DNA from: Sphingomonas sp. GM_Shp_1
Lineage (GTDB): Bacteria; Pseudomonadota; Alphaproteobacteria; Sphingomonadales; Sphingomonadaceae
DNA length: 64,000 bases
Assembly (NCBI RefSeq): GCF_026540895.1
Contig: NZ_JALNUR010000003.1
Location: forward strand, 124,001 to 188,000
Direction: 5' to 3'
A program made the position numbers and the translations under genes. The notes below the pieces were generated by a model, which saw only the letters and a program-made list of their open reading frames with translations, searched no databases and was not told the DNA's origin. Below are positions 33,242 through 42,008 of this stretch, piece by piece; the first letter of the stretch is position 1; every line of letters begins with the position of its first letter.

Positions 33242-34132
33242 ATGACATTCCATCCCTCCCTGCGCGTCGCGGCGCGCATCGTCGTGACCCTGATCGTGGT
33301 GGCGCTGGCGCTGCTGGCAGGGCGCCGCCTCTGGGCGCATTACGAGACCGAGCCCTGGACCCGCGACGGCCGGGTGCGCGCCGACATCGTGCAGGTCGCC
33401 CCCGACGTCTCGGGCCTCGTCACCGACGTGCTGGTGCGGGACAATCAGCAGGTGGTCGTCGGCACGCCGCTGTTCCGCGTCGACACGCCCCGCTACAGGC
33501 TTGCGGTGTCGCAGGCCGAGGCCGCCGTCGCGTCCCAGGCGGCGCAACTGGCCCAGGCCCGGCGTGAGGCGCAGCGTAACCGGACGCTGGGCGATCTGGT
33601 CGCGGGCGAGGTGCGCGAACAGGGCAATGCCAAGGTCGTGCAACTCGCCGCCGCGCTGGACCAGGCGCGGGTCGCGCTGGCCACCGCTCGGCTGAACCTG
33701 GCGCGGACCGAGGTGAAGGCCAGCGTCGCCGGGACGGTCAGCAATCTCGATCTGCGACCCGGAGACTATGCCAGCGCGGGCCATCCCGAATTCGCGATCA
33801 TCGATCGCGGCTCGCTGCACATCATCGGCTATTTCGAGGAAACCAAGCTGCCCCGCGTCCATGTCGGCGATCCCGTCCGCGTCCGCCTGATGGGCGACGA
33901 TCACGACATCATGGGGCATGTCCAGAGCATCGCCGGGGGCATCGAGGACCGGGACCGGAGCGCGGGCGCGAACCTGCTCGCCAACGTCAATCCGACCTTC
34001 AGCTGGGTTCGCCTGGCGCAGCGCATTCCGGTCCGTATCGCGATCGATCGCCTGCCTGCGGGCGAGACGCTGGTGGTCGGGCGTACCGCGACGGTCGAGG
34101 TCCTGCCGCGCAAGGCCGGAGCCGCCGCATGA
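33242..34132 (+). CDS. HlyD/AaeA-family periplasmic adaptor
   Basis: 296 residues with one N-terminal membrane anchor (RIVVTLIVVALALLAGRRL), then WTRDGRVRADIVQVAPDVSG, the first lipoyl half typical of EmrA/AaeA adaptors, a short coiled coil (AQARREAQRNRTLGDLVAGE), the second half (TEVKASVAGTVSNLDLRPGD) and the beta barrel. It links the FUSC pump to the outer-membrane channel encoded next, with which it overlaps by four bases. Confidence 0.92.
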   Translation: MTFHPSLRVAARIVVTLIVVALALLAGRRLWAHYETEPWTRDGRVRADIVQVAPDVSGLVTDVLVRDNQQVVVGTPLFRVDTPRYRLAVSQAEAAVASQAAQLAQARREAQRNRTLGDLVAGEVREQGNAKVVQLAAALDQARVALATARLNLARTEVKASVAGTVSNLDLRPGDYASAGHPEFAIIDRGSLHIIGYFEETKLPRVHVGDPVRVRLMGDDHDIMGHVQSIAGGIEDRDRSAGANLLANVNPTFSWVRLAQRIPVRIAIDRLPAGETLVVGRTATVEVLPRKAGAAA

Positions 34133-35553
34133 CGCTGCGTCGCACCACCGCGCTCCTGACCGGCACGCTGCTTGCCGCCTGTTCGACCGTCGGCCCCGAT
34201 TATCACCGCCCGTTATCGGCGGTGATCGACAAGCCCGGCGCCGCCGCGCCCTTCGTTGGCGGGAACGAGGCGGCCTTCGCCGCGCTTCAGCCGGTGCCCG
34301 GTCGCTGGTGGCAGCTTTATCGGGATCCGACGCTCGACCGTCTGGTGCAACAGGCGCTGGCCGCGAACACCGACCTTCGCGTCGCCGCCGCGAACATCGC
34401 GCGGGCCCAGGCCTCGGTCGATCTGGTCGAGCAGGATCGCCGCCCCCAGGCGAGCCTCCAGGCCGCCCCCGGCTATGCCCAGCGATCGGCGGAGGAGGAA
34501 TTGCTGCCGGGTGCGGCCCTGCCCAGCAACTTCGTCTATTCGGCGACAGCGGGCATTTCCTATCAGGTCGATCTGGTCGGGCAGGTCCGGCGCGCGGTCG
34601 AGGCGGCCAATGCCGATCTGGCCGCGACCCATGCCGCCTATGATGCGGTGCGCGTCACGGTGGTCGCCGACACGACCCAGGCTTATCTCGACGCCTGTTC
34701 GGCGGGGCGCGAGATCGGCGTGGCGGAGCGGGCGCTGGCGCTGCAATCGCGGACTACGGCCCTGACCCGGCGGCTGGTGCGCGGGGGGCGGGGTATCTCG
34801 CTGGATGCCACGCGATCCTCGGCGCAGGAGGCGCAGGTGCGTGCGACCATGCCGGGGTTGCAGGCGGCGCGGCGTCTGGCGCTCTATCGGCTGGCGACCC
34901 TGACCGGGCGTCCCCCCGCCGAGTTCGACCGTGATGTCGCCACGTGCAGCGCGGAGCCGCGTTTGACCCAGCCAATCCCCATCGGCGACGGCGCCGCGCT
35001 GCTCCGGCGGCGTCCCGATGTGCGCCGCGCCGAACTGGAATTGCGCGCCGCCACCGCACGGATCGGCGTGGCGACGGCTGCGCTCTATCCGCAGGTTTCG
35101 CTGGGGGCGTCGATCGGCTCGGTCGGTCTGGCCGAGCGGGCGCTTTCGAGTGACACCTATAAATTCTCGCTGGGGCCGCTGATCAGTTGGCAATTCCCCA
35201 ATCGCGGGCGGGTCCGGGCGCGCATCGCGGCGACCGAGGCGGAGCGCGACGCGGCCTTTGCCCGCTTCGACGGTACGGTGCTGGGCGCCCTGCGCGAGAC
35301 GGAGAGTGCGCTGACCGTCTATGCCCGCGATCTCGACCGCACCGCCGCGCTGCGTGATGCGAACGCCCAGGCGGCCAAGGCGGCGCGCGACGCCGAGACG
35401 CTGTTCCGCGCGGGGCGTACCGGCTTCCTCTCGGTCCTGGATGCCCAGCGCACCGCGATCGCCGCCGAACAGACGCTCGCCGCCGCCCAAACACGGTTGG
35501 CGACCGATCAGGTCAGGCTGTTCCTGGCGCTCGGCGGCGGGTGGCAGGGCTGA
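34129..35553 (+). CDS. OprM/NodT-type outer-membrane efflux lipoprotein
   Basis: 474 residues. The signal peptide ends LLAACST, a lipobox whose Cys is lipidated, then VGPDYHRP, the standard opening of OprM/NodT channels. Two OEP repeats are visible; QALAANTDLRVAAANIARAQ and PDVRRAELELRAATARIGVA are characteristic. It completes the four-part export unit (MarR-regulated FUSC, DUF1656, HlyD, OprM). It ends 6 bases before the convergent MFS gene. Confidence 0.93.
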   Translation: MTLRRTTALLTGTLLAACSTVGPDYHRPLSAVIDKPGAAAPFVGGNEAAFAALQPVPGRWWQLYRDPTLDRLVQQALAANTDLRVAAANIARAQASVDLVEQDRRPQASLQAAPGYAQRSAEEELLPGAALPSNFVYSATAGISYQVDLVGQVRRAVEAANADLAATHAAYDAVRVTVVADTTQAYLDACSAGREIGVAERALALQSRTTALTRRLVRGGRGISLDATRSSAQEAQVRATMPGLQAARRLALYRLATLTGRPPAEFDRDVATCSAEPRLTQPIPIGDGAALLRRRPDVRRAELELRAATARIGVATAALYPQVSLGASIGSVGLAERALSSDTYKFSLGPLISWQFPNRGRVRARIAATEAERDAAFARFDGTVLGALRETESALTVYARDLDRTAALRDANAQAAKAARDAETLFRAGRTGFLSVLDAQRTAIAAEQTLAAAQTRLATDQVRLFLALGGGWQG

Positions 35554-35559
35554 GCGCGC

Positions 35560-36816
35560 TCACCCCACCCAGTCGCGGCGCAAGCGGGGCCCGGCCAGCC
35601 CGATCAGGAGCGCGGCGAGCGCGTAGAGGACAAGTGCATAGAGCATCGAATAGCGCAGCGCATCGGTGCCATAGATCGGCGTCAACGCATCGGACAGCGC
35701 CCCCATCGCATAGATGCCGCCGCCCAGTCCGATCAGGTTGTTGATCAGCAGGAACAGCGCCGCCGCCGTCGCCCGCGCATTCGCCGCGACCAGATTCTGC
35801 ACCGCCGACAGGACCGGCCCCAGCCAGACATAGGCGAGCGCCTGGGGCAGCAGGAAGAGGGCGAAGGCGACCCGCACATCGCCGCTATAAATGCCGCCCG
35901 CGAAGAACGGGATGCTGACGATATAGGCGATGGCGGGGACATAGCCGAACCATGCCCGGTCCCGCGCGCCGAGCTTGTCGGCCAGCCAGCCGCCGCCCAA
36001 TATCCCGCTGGTCCCGCCGATCAGCAGGATCGCCGCCAGGAAATGCGACGTGCCGATCAGGTCCAGCCCGAAGCTGCGCCGCAACAGGCTGGGCAGCCAG
36101 AAGGCGAGGCCGTAGCCCAGCATCGAACTGCTCGCCGCACCGAAGGAGAGCAGCCAGAAGGACGGCTTGGCAGCCAGGGTGCGGGCGACGTCGGCGAAGC
36201 GGGGGGCTTCGACCGCCATGTTTGCCGGTACGACACGCGGACGGTCGCGGACGACGCGACGAACCAGCGGTGCGATCAGCACGCCCGCCAGCCCGACCGC
36301 GATGAACGCCGCGCGCCAGTCGACCCGCGCGGCGATATAGCCCCCCGCCAGCACCCCCGCCGCCGACCCCAGTGGAATGCCCAGCGAATAGACGGACAGC
36401 GCGAAGGCACGCCTGCGCGGCGGGAAATATTCGCTGATGATCGCATAGGAGGGCGCGACGCCGCCCGCCTCGCCGATGCCGACGCCCAGCCGCGCGAGGA
36501 AGATATGCCAGAAGCCCCCGGCCAGCCCGCACAGCGCGGTGAAGCCGCTCCACAAGACCAGCGACCCGGTGATGACCCAGCTTCGGCTGGTCCGGTCGGC
36601 CAGCCAGGCCAGTGGCACGCCCAGTGTCGAGTAGAGAAGCGCGAAGGCGATACCGCCCAGCAGCCCGAGCTGACGGTCGCTGAGGTGGAGTTCCTGCTGA
36701 ATGGGCGCGGCGAGGATCGCCAATATCTGTCGGTCGACGAAGTTGAAGATATAGACGAGCAACAGCATCGCCAGGACCAGCCCGGCGCGGCGGTCGCCCT
36801 GCTCCATGGCGCTCAT
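35560..36816 (-). CDS. MFS transporter, spinster-like family
   Basis: 418 residues with twelve membrane helices. The opening LLLVYIFNFVDRQILAILAA and the loop YSTLGVPLAWLADRTSRSWV are typical of spinster/hexuronate-like MFS carriers common in sphingomonads; GIGEAGGVAPSYAIISEYFP is the family's TM4-5 motif. The ATG at 36816 overlaps the hydrolase stop; the GTG nine bases earlier is not needed. It probably imports or exports the small molecule handled by the neighbouring hydrolase and receptor. Substrate unknown. Confidence 0.88.
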   Translation of the reverse strand: MSAMEQGDRRAGLVLAMLLLVYIFNFVDRQILAILAAPIQQELHLSDRQLGLLGGIAFALLYSTLGVPLAWLADRTSRSWVITGSLVLWSGFTALCGLAGGFWHIFLARLGVGIGEAGGVAPSYAIISEYFPPRRRAFALSVYSLGIPLGSAAGVLAGGYIAARVDWRAAFIAVGLAGVLIAPLVRRVVRDRPRVVPANMAVEAPRFADVARTLAAKPSFWLLSFGAASSSMLGYGLAFWLPSLLRRSFGLDLIGTSHFLAAILLIGGTSGILGGGWLADKLGARDRAWFGYVPAIAYIVSIPFFAGGIYSGDVRVAFALFLLPQALAYVWLGPVLSAVQNLVAANARATAAALFLLINNLIGLGGGIYAMGALSDALTPIYGTDALRYSMLYALVLYALAALLIGLAGPRLRRDWVG

Positions 36817-37691
36817 GCGGGCCACCAGCGGGACAGGAAGGCGGTGATCGCCGCCACTGCCTCCGGCTCGTCGAGCAGGGGGGCGTGGCCGCGCCGGGGT
36901 ATGTCCTGCGCGACGAAAGGTCCGTCATGACGGCGCGCCATCTCGGCCACGGTGGCGGGGGCGAGCAGGTCCGACAGGGCACCGCGCACGACGAGTGTAG
37001 GCGTCGCCGACAAGGCATCCCATAGCGGCCAGAGATCGGGCGGCACCGTGCCCGGCGTGTCGCCGCCGATGCTGTCGGCAATGGCGGGATCATAGGCGAA
37101 GGCGATACGACCGTCCTTGCCCATCCGGCAGGTCCGTCTGGCGAAAGCGGTCCAGTCGGCGGGACCGAAGTCCGGAAAGGCGGTCGCGTTGATCGCGGCG
37201 CAAGCGTCCGCCGCCTCATCCCAATCGGCGAAACTCTTCGCCGGTCCGACATAGCCCTGGATACGGCGCAGGCCGACCGGATCGAGTTCGGGGCCGATAT
37301 CGTTCAGCACGATCGCCGCCACCCGCTCGGGTGCCTGGAACGCCATCAGCATCGCCATCAACCCGCCCATTGAGGTGCCGATCAGTGCGACCCGATCGAT
37401 CCCCAGATTGTCGAGCAGGCGAAACATGTCGGCGGCATAGACGTCCGGGCGATACCGGCTCGGATCGGGATCGTGACCCGATCGTCCGCGCCCGCGCTGG
37501 TCGGGGACGATCAGCCGGTATCGCCCGGCCAGATGCGGGACCAGCGGATCGAAATCGTCGCCATTGCGCGTCAGCCCATGCATCAGCAGCAGGGGTGGGC
37601 CATCGGCGGCATGGATATGCGCGAACAGATCGACCGCATCGTCCGCGCTGCGATAGCGATAGGGCAGGGGGGCGGTAGTGGATGCGTTCAT
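36813..37691 (-). CDS. Alpha/beta-hydrolase
   Basis: 292 residues. The oxyanion segment is LLLMHGLTRNGDDFDPLVPH, the nucleophile elbow is ALIGTSMGGLMAM (Gly-x-Ser-x-Gly), the acid is probably in VVRGALSDLLAPATV and the catalytic His in IPRRGHAPLLDEPEAVAAI. This is the lid-bearing family of esterases, lactonases and C-C hydrolases. AAAGGAG with good spacing supports ATG 37691. The frame stays open far upstream through the receptor gene but that part is antisense-like noise. Context suggests hydrolysis of an ester or lactone imported by the receptor. Confidence 0.88.
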   Translation of the reverse strand: MNASTTAPLPYRYRSADDAVDLFAHIHAADGPPLLLMHGLTRNGDDFDPLVPHLAGRYRLIVPDQRGRGRSGHDPDPSRYRPDVYAADMFRLLDNLGIDRVALIGTSMGGLMAMLMAFQAPERVAAIVLNDIGPELDPVGLRRIQGYVGPAKSFADWDEAADACAAINATAFPDFGPADWTAFARRTCRMGKDGRIAFAYDPAIADSIGGDTPGTVPPDLWPLWDALSATPTLVVRGALSDLLAPATVAEMARRHDGPFVAQDIPRRGHAPLLDEPEAVAAITAFLSRWWPA

Positions 37692-37709
37692 CCCATGCTC
37701 CTTTACGGG

Positions 37710-37736
37710 AAAAACCGGGCCGGTCACCCGGCCCGG
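37710..37736 (-). terminator. Intrinsic terminator after the receptor gene
   Basis: On the minus strand a perfect 9-base stem (CCGGGCCGG with CCGGCCCGG) with a 4-base loop is followed at once by five T residues. It lies between the receptor stop (37751) and the hydrolase start (37691), with only about 19 bases left before that start. Confidence 0.85.
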
Positions 37737-37750
37737 TCCGGACCGGGCGC

Positions 37751-40123
37751 TCAATATTTGAACGAGGCGGTCACGAACACCTGTCGCGGGTTGCCGTAAA
37801 AGGCGGTCAACGTCCCCTCGCGGCCCAGCGTCGGGCGCAGCGTACCGTTGGCATTGGGGATCAGCGCCCCCGTCACCGCATCGGCCTGGATGAAGGTATA
37901 GCCCGAGGTCTTGTAGAGCTTGTTGGTCAGGTTCTTGCCGTGCAGCCCCAGCGTCCAGCGTCCGCCCGGCGCGGTATAGACCAGATTGGCGTCGAGCAGG
38001 GTATAGCCCGCCTGATCGATATAGGGATTGGGGATCTCGAACTGATAGGTGCGGCTGCGATAGGAGGCGGTGGTGCTGGCATCCACCTCGCCCTCGCCGA
38101 CCGGCAGGTGATAGGCGAGCGTGCCGCTGGCGGTCCAGGCGGGGGTATTCTGGACCTTGCGATATTGCGCCACGTCCACCGGCCCGCGTCCGGCGATCTG
38201 GGTGATATATTCGCGATACTTGGCATCGATATAGCCCAGCGAGCCCGACAGGTTCACCCGGTCCCCCGCCGCCGCCAGATCGCGGCCCAACCTGGCATTG
38301 GCTTCCAGCTCGACACCCTGGAAGCGCGCCTTGCCCGCATTGGTGATGATCCCGCAAAAGGTCGGGATACCGCCCACGACGCAGCCCGCCGAGCCCGGAA
38401 TCTGCACGTCGCGATAATCCATCCGGAACAGCGCCAGCGCGGTGTAGAGCGCGCCGTCCATCCAATTGGCCTTGTGCCCGATCTCGTAGCTGTCGACCGT
38501 CTCGGGACGGAAGCTCAGATAGCTGGCCACCTCGGTATCGGTCGGGCGACCGGGAATGGCGGCGGGCGCATTGACGCCGACGCCGCGCGGGTCGAAGCCG
38601 CCGCCCTTGAAGCCCTGCGAGAAGCTGGCATAGAGATTATGGTCGCGATTGGGCTGGTAGCTGACCGACACGCGCGGGGTGAATTTGTTGAAGTCGCGCG
38701 ATCCCCGGAAATTGGTGCTGGGCGCCCCCGATGCGACGCCCGCCCCTCCGAACACCGGCGACCCCCCGCCCAGATAATTCTGCCGCAGGATGCTCGCCGT
38801 CCGCTTGTCCCAGGTGTAGCGCCCGCCGACGGACAGACTGAACTGTTCGGACAGCTTGTAGGTGAAGTCGCCGAACACCGCGAAGGTCTCGGTATCGACA
38901 TTGGCCTGGGTGAAGGCGGTCAGGCCGCTGAGCGTCGTGAAGAGCCGCACGTCGAACTGCGTGTCCGCCTTGGCCCCGAGATAATAGCCGCCCAGCAGGC
39001 CGGTCAGCGGCCCGTCATTGTCGTAGAGCAGCTGGAATTCCTGGCTGAACTGCTGGTTGCGGTAATAAGCGGGCACGTCGACATCGACCGAGGGCAGCGC
39101 GTCGAAGTCGATCGGCGAGGCGCTGTCGTCGCGCCGCCAGCCGGTGATCGAGCGGACAGTGAACCCGCCGCCCAGCTCCGCCGTGGCGTTGGCGGCAAGG
39201 CCATAGGCCTCGACGAACTGGCGGGGATCGTCGAGGCCGCCGCGCGTGTCGAACACATCCGACAGCACCGGTGCGCCCGACACCTGGCCGGGGATCAGGC
39301 GGTGGCCGCCGCGTTGGTTGCTATTGTCCTTGGTATAGTCACCCGAGATGCGGATCAGCACCGGCTGTCCGTAACCGCCCATCTCCAGCGTCGCGCGGCC
39401 CGCCCATATGTCCTTGTTGTAATTGTCCTGCCCCGTGGTCAGGTTGGTCCCGAACCCGCCGCGCGACAGCCGCGCCGCCGACGCCCCGACCCGCACGATG
39501 TCGGAGATCGGCGTCGACACGGTGATGACGCCGTCCGCCTGATCATAGCTGCCATAGGTGCCGCGCACCTTCAGCGAAAACTCCTGGGGCAGCGACTTGG
39601 TGACATATTTGACCGCGCCGCCGATGGTGTTGCGGCCATAGAGCGTCCCCTGCGGCCCGCGCAGCACCTCGATCCGGTCGACATCGTAAATGTCGAGCAC
39701 CGCGCCCTGCGGCCGGTTGAGATAGACATCGTCCAGATAGATGCCGACGCCCTGCTCGAACCCCGACACCGGGTCCTGCTGTCCGACGCCGCGAATGAAG
39801 GCGGAAAGGGTGGAGTTGGTTCCGCGCGACACCTCGACCGTGATGTTGGGCGTGGTCGCGCCGATATCGGTGATGTCGATCGCCCCCGCCTGGGCCAGTT
39901 GCGCGCCGCTGAAGCTGGTGACGGCGATCGGCACATCGACCAGCCGTTCCTCGCGGCGGCGGGCGGTGACGACCACGTCGCCGTCATTGGTGCCGCTGTC
40001 CGTTTCCGCCTGTGCGTCGGTGGTGGTGGTTTGCGTTGCGTCCTGTGCCGCACCGGGGGCGGAAAGCCCCGCCACGCCCAGCATCACGCACGCCACGCCG
40101 CCCAGCAAACGAGCCTTGCCCAT
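37751..40123 (-). CDS. TonB-dependent outer-membrane receptor
   Basis: 790 residues. The signal peptide ends PGAAQ, the pre-plug motif is GDVVVTARRREERL, and the plug contains AFIRGVGQQDPVSGFEQGVG and VLRGPQGTLYGRNTIGGAVK, the common sphingomonad receptor type related to pesticin/FyuA-like receptors. The barrel ends QVFVTASFKY. AGGGAGG precedes the ATG. It is divergent from a TetR regulator and followed by a hydrolase and MFS carrier on the same strand, so it probably imports an organic compound, not a siderophore. The ligand is not known. Confidence 0.92.
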   Translation of the reverse strand: MGKARLLGGVACVMLGVAGLSAPGAAQDATQTTTTDAQAETDSGTNDGDVVVTARRREERLVDVPIAVTSFSGAQLAQAGAIDITDIGATTPNITVEVSRGTNSTLSAFIRGVGQQDPVSGFEQGVGIYLDDVYLNRPQGAVLDIYDVDRIEVLRGPQGTLYGRNTIGGAVKYVTKSLPQEFSLKVRGTYGSYDQADGVITVSTPISDIVRVGASAARLSRGGFGTNLTTGQDNYNKDIWAGRATLEMGGYGQPVLIRISGDYTKDNSNQRGGHRLIPGQVSGAPVLSDVFDTRGGLDDPRQFVEAYGLAANATAELGGGFTVRSITGWRRDDSASPIDFDALPSVDVDVPAYYRNQQFSQEFQLLYDNDGPLTGLLGGYYLGAKADTQFDVRLFTTLSGLTAFTQANVDTETFAVFGDFTYKLSEQFSLSVGGRYTWDKRTASILRQNYLGGGSPVFGGAGVASGAPSTNFRGSRDFNKFTPRVSVSYQPNRDHNLYASFSQGFKGGGFDPRGVGVNAPAAIPGRPTDTEVASYLSFRPETVDSYEIGHKANWMDGALYTALALFRMDYRDVQIPGSAGCVVGGIPTFCGIITNAGKARFQGVELEANARLGRDLAAAGDRVNLSGSLGYIDAKYREYITQIAGRGPVDVAQYRKVQNTPAWTASGTLAYHLPVGEGEVDASTTASYRSRTYQFEIPNPYIDQAGYTLLDANLVYTAPGGRWTLGLHGKNLTNKLYKTSGYTFIQADAVTGALIPNANGTLRPTLGREGTLTAFYGNPRQVFVTASFKY

Positions 40124-40159
40124 CTTCCATCCCTCCCTGACTTTTATCTTATGAGTGGG

Positions 40160-40188
40160 AGCATATTGATAGTTGAACCGACTTTCAA
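40160..40188 (-). promoter_or_regulatory. Predicted promoter of the receptor gene
   Basis: On the minus strand TTGAAA (40183-40188) and TATGCT (40160-40165) are 17 bases apart, a good sigma-70-type pair, about 25-30 bases before the receptor ribosome site. It overlaps the palindrome at 40171-40190. Confidence 0.55.
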
Positions 40189-40190
40189 CT
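40171..40190. promoter_or_regulatory. Candidate TetR operator
   Basis: AGTTGAA (40171-40177) and TTCAACT (40184-40190) are perfect 7-base arms around CCGACT. The site covers the -35 and spacer of the receptor promoter and ends 10 bases before the TetR start, as expected for a repressor that controls both divergent genes. Confidence 0.68.
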
Positions 40191-40200
40191 TCCCATTTGC

Positions 40201-40854
40201 ATGGTACCGCCCGACAGGATAGCGAGAGCGATGCGCATGACCGGAACCGATCCGCATCCCGATACGGACAAGACCCCGCGTACCGAGCGAGGGCGCCGGA
40301 CGCTTCGTCGTCTGCTCGACGCGGCGGAGATCGAATTCGGGCAGAAGGGGTTTCACGATGCCTCGATCACCGGCATCACCGCCCGCGCCGGGACCGCGCT
40401 CGGCACCTTCTACACCTATTTCGACTCGAAGGACGCGATCTTCCGCGCCTTGGTCCAGGATCTGAGCGACCGGGTGCGGGTGACGGCGGGGCGCGCCCAG
40501 GCGGAGGAAACGCCGCCCTTCGAGACCGAACGACGCGCGCTCGCCGCCTTTCTGGGGTTCGCGCGCGAGCATAAGGAAGTCTATCGCATCATCGACGAAG
40601 CGGAGTTTGTCGATCCCGCCAGCCATCGCCGCCACTATGAGACCACCGCCGCCCGCATCCTGGACCGCCTGAAACGGGGTATGGACAGCGGCGTATTTCG
40701 CGAGGGGTTGGGGGAGGAACATGCCTGGGCGATCATGGGCATGAACGTGTTCCTGGGGCTTCGCTACAGCATCTGGAACGAGGAGCGATCGGTCGAGTCG
40801 ATCGCGGAAGTGGCCAACGCGCTGCTACGCGAGGGGATCGGGGCGAAGGGCTGA
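40201..40854 (+). CDS. TetR-family transcriptional regulator
   Basis: 217 residues from ATG 40201; ATG 40231 or 40237 may be the real start because no ribosome site is visible and the first 12 residues are not conserved-looking. The DNA-binding domain is RRTLRRLLDAAEIEFGQKGF, then HDASITGITARAGTALGTFY and TYFDSKDAIFRALV, the standard TetR helix-turn-helix. The C-terminal ligand domain is unassigned. It is divergent from the receptor and a 20-base palindrome lies between them. The effector may be the receptor substrate or its hydrolysis product. Confidence 0.9.
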   Translation: MVPPDRIARAMRMTGTDPHPDTDKTPRTERGRRTLRRLLDAAEIEFGQKGFHDASITGITARAGTALGTFYTYFDSKDAIFRALVQDLSDRVRVTAGRAQAEETPPFETERRALAAFLGFAREHKEVYRIIDEAEFVDPASHRRHYETTAARILDRLKRGMDSGVFREGLGEEHAWAIMGMNVFLGLRYSIWNEERSVESIAEVANALLREGIGAKG

Positions 40855-40862
40855 GCCCCGTA

Positions 40863-42008
40863 TCATCCGCCCACCCCGGACATCTCCCCACCGGGCAGGC
40901 GCAATCGGAAGGTCGCAGGTGCCGCCGCCAGCAGATCGAGCGTGCCGCCATGTCCTCGCGCGATTTGGCGGGCGAGGGTCAGGCCGATGCCGGTCCCCGT
41001 CGCTTTGGTGGTCGCGAAGGGGCGGAAGATCGCGGTCGCCTGTTCCGCCGGAATGCCGGGGCCGTTGTCGCTGATATCGATGGTCAGCGCCCCGTCTCGG
41101 CAGCCGACCACCAAGGCGACCTCCGGTTTCGTGCCGCCTGCGGCCTCCACGCCGTTTTGGAGCAGGGCCCAGATCGCCTGATTGAGCTGGTCGCGGTCGA
41201 CAGCGGCGCGGAGGTCGGGCGGCACCGTCACGCTCAGCGCCGCCTCCGGCCAGCGGCTCGCGAAGAGGCGCGCCAGATCGTCGATCAACTCGGCTAGGTG
41301 GACGGGCTGCTTCATCGGCGGGGGAAGACGCGCGAGCGAGCGATAGGCTTGGGTGAAACGCTGCAATCCCTCGGCGCGGCGGGCCAGCGTCGTCAGGATT
41401 TCGGGCAGGAGCATGGGGTCGTCGTCCTGCGTTTCGATAGCCGCGATCCCGCACTCGGCGAGCGAGACGATGGGGACCAGGCCGTTGAGCATCTCATGGC
41501 CCAGCACCTGGATCATCTCGGCACTGGCCCGCGCTTCGGCGGTGCGCTCTTCGCTTTCCACATCGATCAGCGCGACGACCGAGCGCGCGCCCACATCGAC
41601 CCGGTCCGCCCGCCAGTTACGGCCGGCATGTCGGACATGCGAACTCTGGCCGTCGAGCAACGGCGGGGGTGCGGGCAGTACTCGGTCATCGGTGTCGAAC
41701 AGGCGGCGCGCGGCCCGGTTGAGCGCCCGCACCGCCGCGCCGTCGACCGACAACAAGGGGGTGGGGGAAGCATCGAGCAGCATCCGGTGCAGGATCGTCT
41801 CGCGCTCCTCGGCCACCACCGGCGCGGGGGGAAGCACGGCCGGACGCCGCGCCGCCAGCAGGTTGAGCAGTAGCAGCCATGCGATGGTCAGAACGCCACC
41901 CGTCATCGCCAGCCACAGGCCATGCGTCCCGGCCATACCGACCACGCCCCCGGCGGCGGCCAGCGACAGTCCGATGGTGATCGCGGACCGCTCGGCGCTA
42001 GAGGCCAT
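40863..42008 (-). CDS. Membrane-bound NtrY/AtoS-like sensor histidine kinase
   Basis: 381 residues. Two N-terminal membrane helices (ITIGLSLAAAGGVVGMAG and LWLAMTGGVLTIAWLLLLNL) leave almost no periplasmic loop. A PAS-like domain follows (LLDASPTPLLSVDGAAVRAL). The phospho-His is in QVLGHEMLNGLVPIVSLAE, the N box in AIWALLQNGVEAAG, G1 in IDISDNGPGIPAEQ and G2 in GTGIGLTLARQIARGHGG. The minimal sensor region suggests it detects something in the membrane. It overlaps the regulator gene by 11 bases. Confidence 0.9.
   Translation of the reverse strand: MASSAERSAITIGLSLAAAGGVVGMAGTHGLWLAMTGGVLTIAWLLLLNLLAARRPAVLPPAPVVAEERETILHRMLLDASPTPLLSVDGAAVRALNRAARRLFDTDDRVLPAPPPLLDGQSSHVRHAGRNWRADRVDVGARSVVALIDVESEERTAEARASAEMIQVLGHEMLNGLVPIVSLAECGIAAIETQDDDPMLLPEILTTLARRAEGLQRFTQAYRSLARLPPPMKQPVHLAELIDDLARLFASRWPEAALSVTVPPDLRAAVDRDQLNQAIWALLQNGVEAAGGTKPEVALVVGCRDGALTIDISDNGPGIPAEQATAIFRPFATTKATGTGIGLTLARQIARGHGGTLDLLAAAPATFRLRLPGGEMSGVGG

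Noticed and set aside
37692..38465. Upstream extension of the alpha/beta hydrolase
   Set aside because: It crosses an intrinsic terminator and the receptor gene; ATG 37691 has a strong ribosome site.
37682..40222. Long plus-strand open frame opposite the receptor at 37751
   Set aside because: Same shadow effect; no recognisable domain, and it runs through the terminator and TetR operator.
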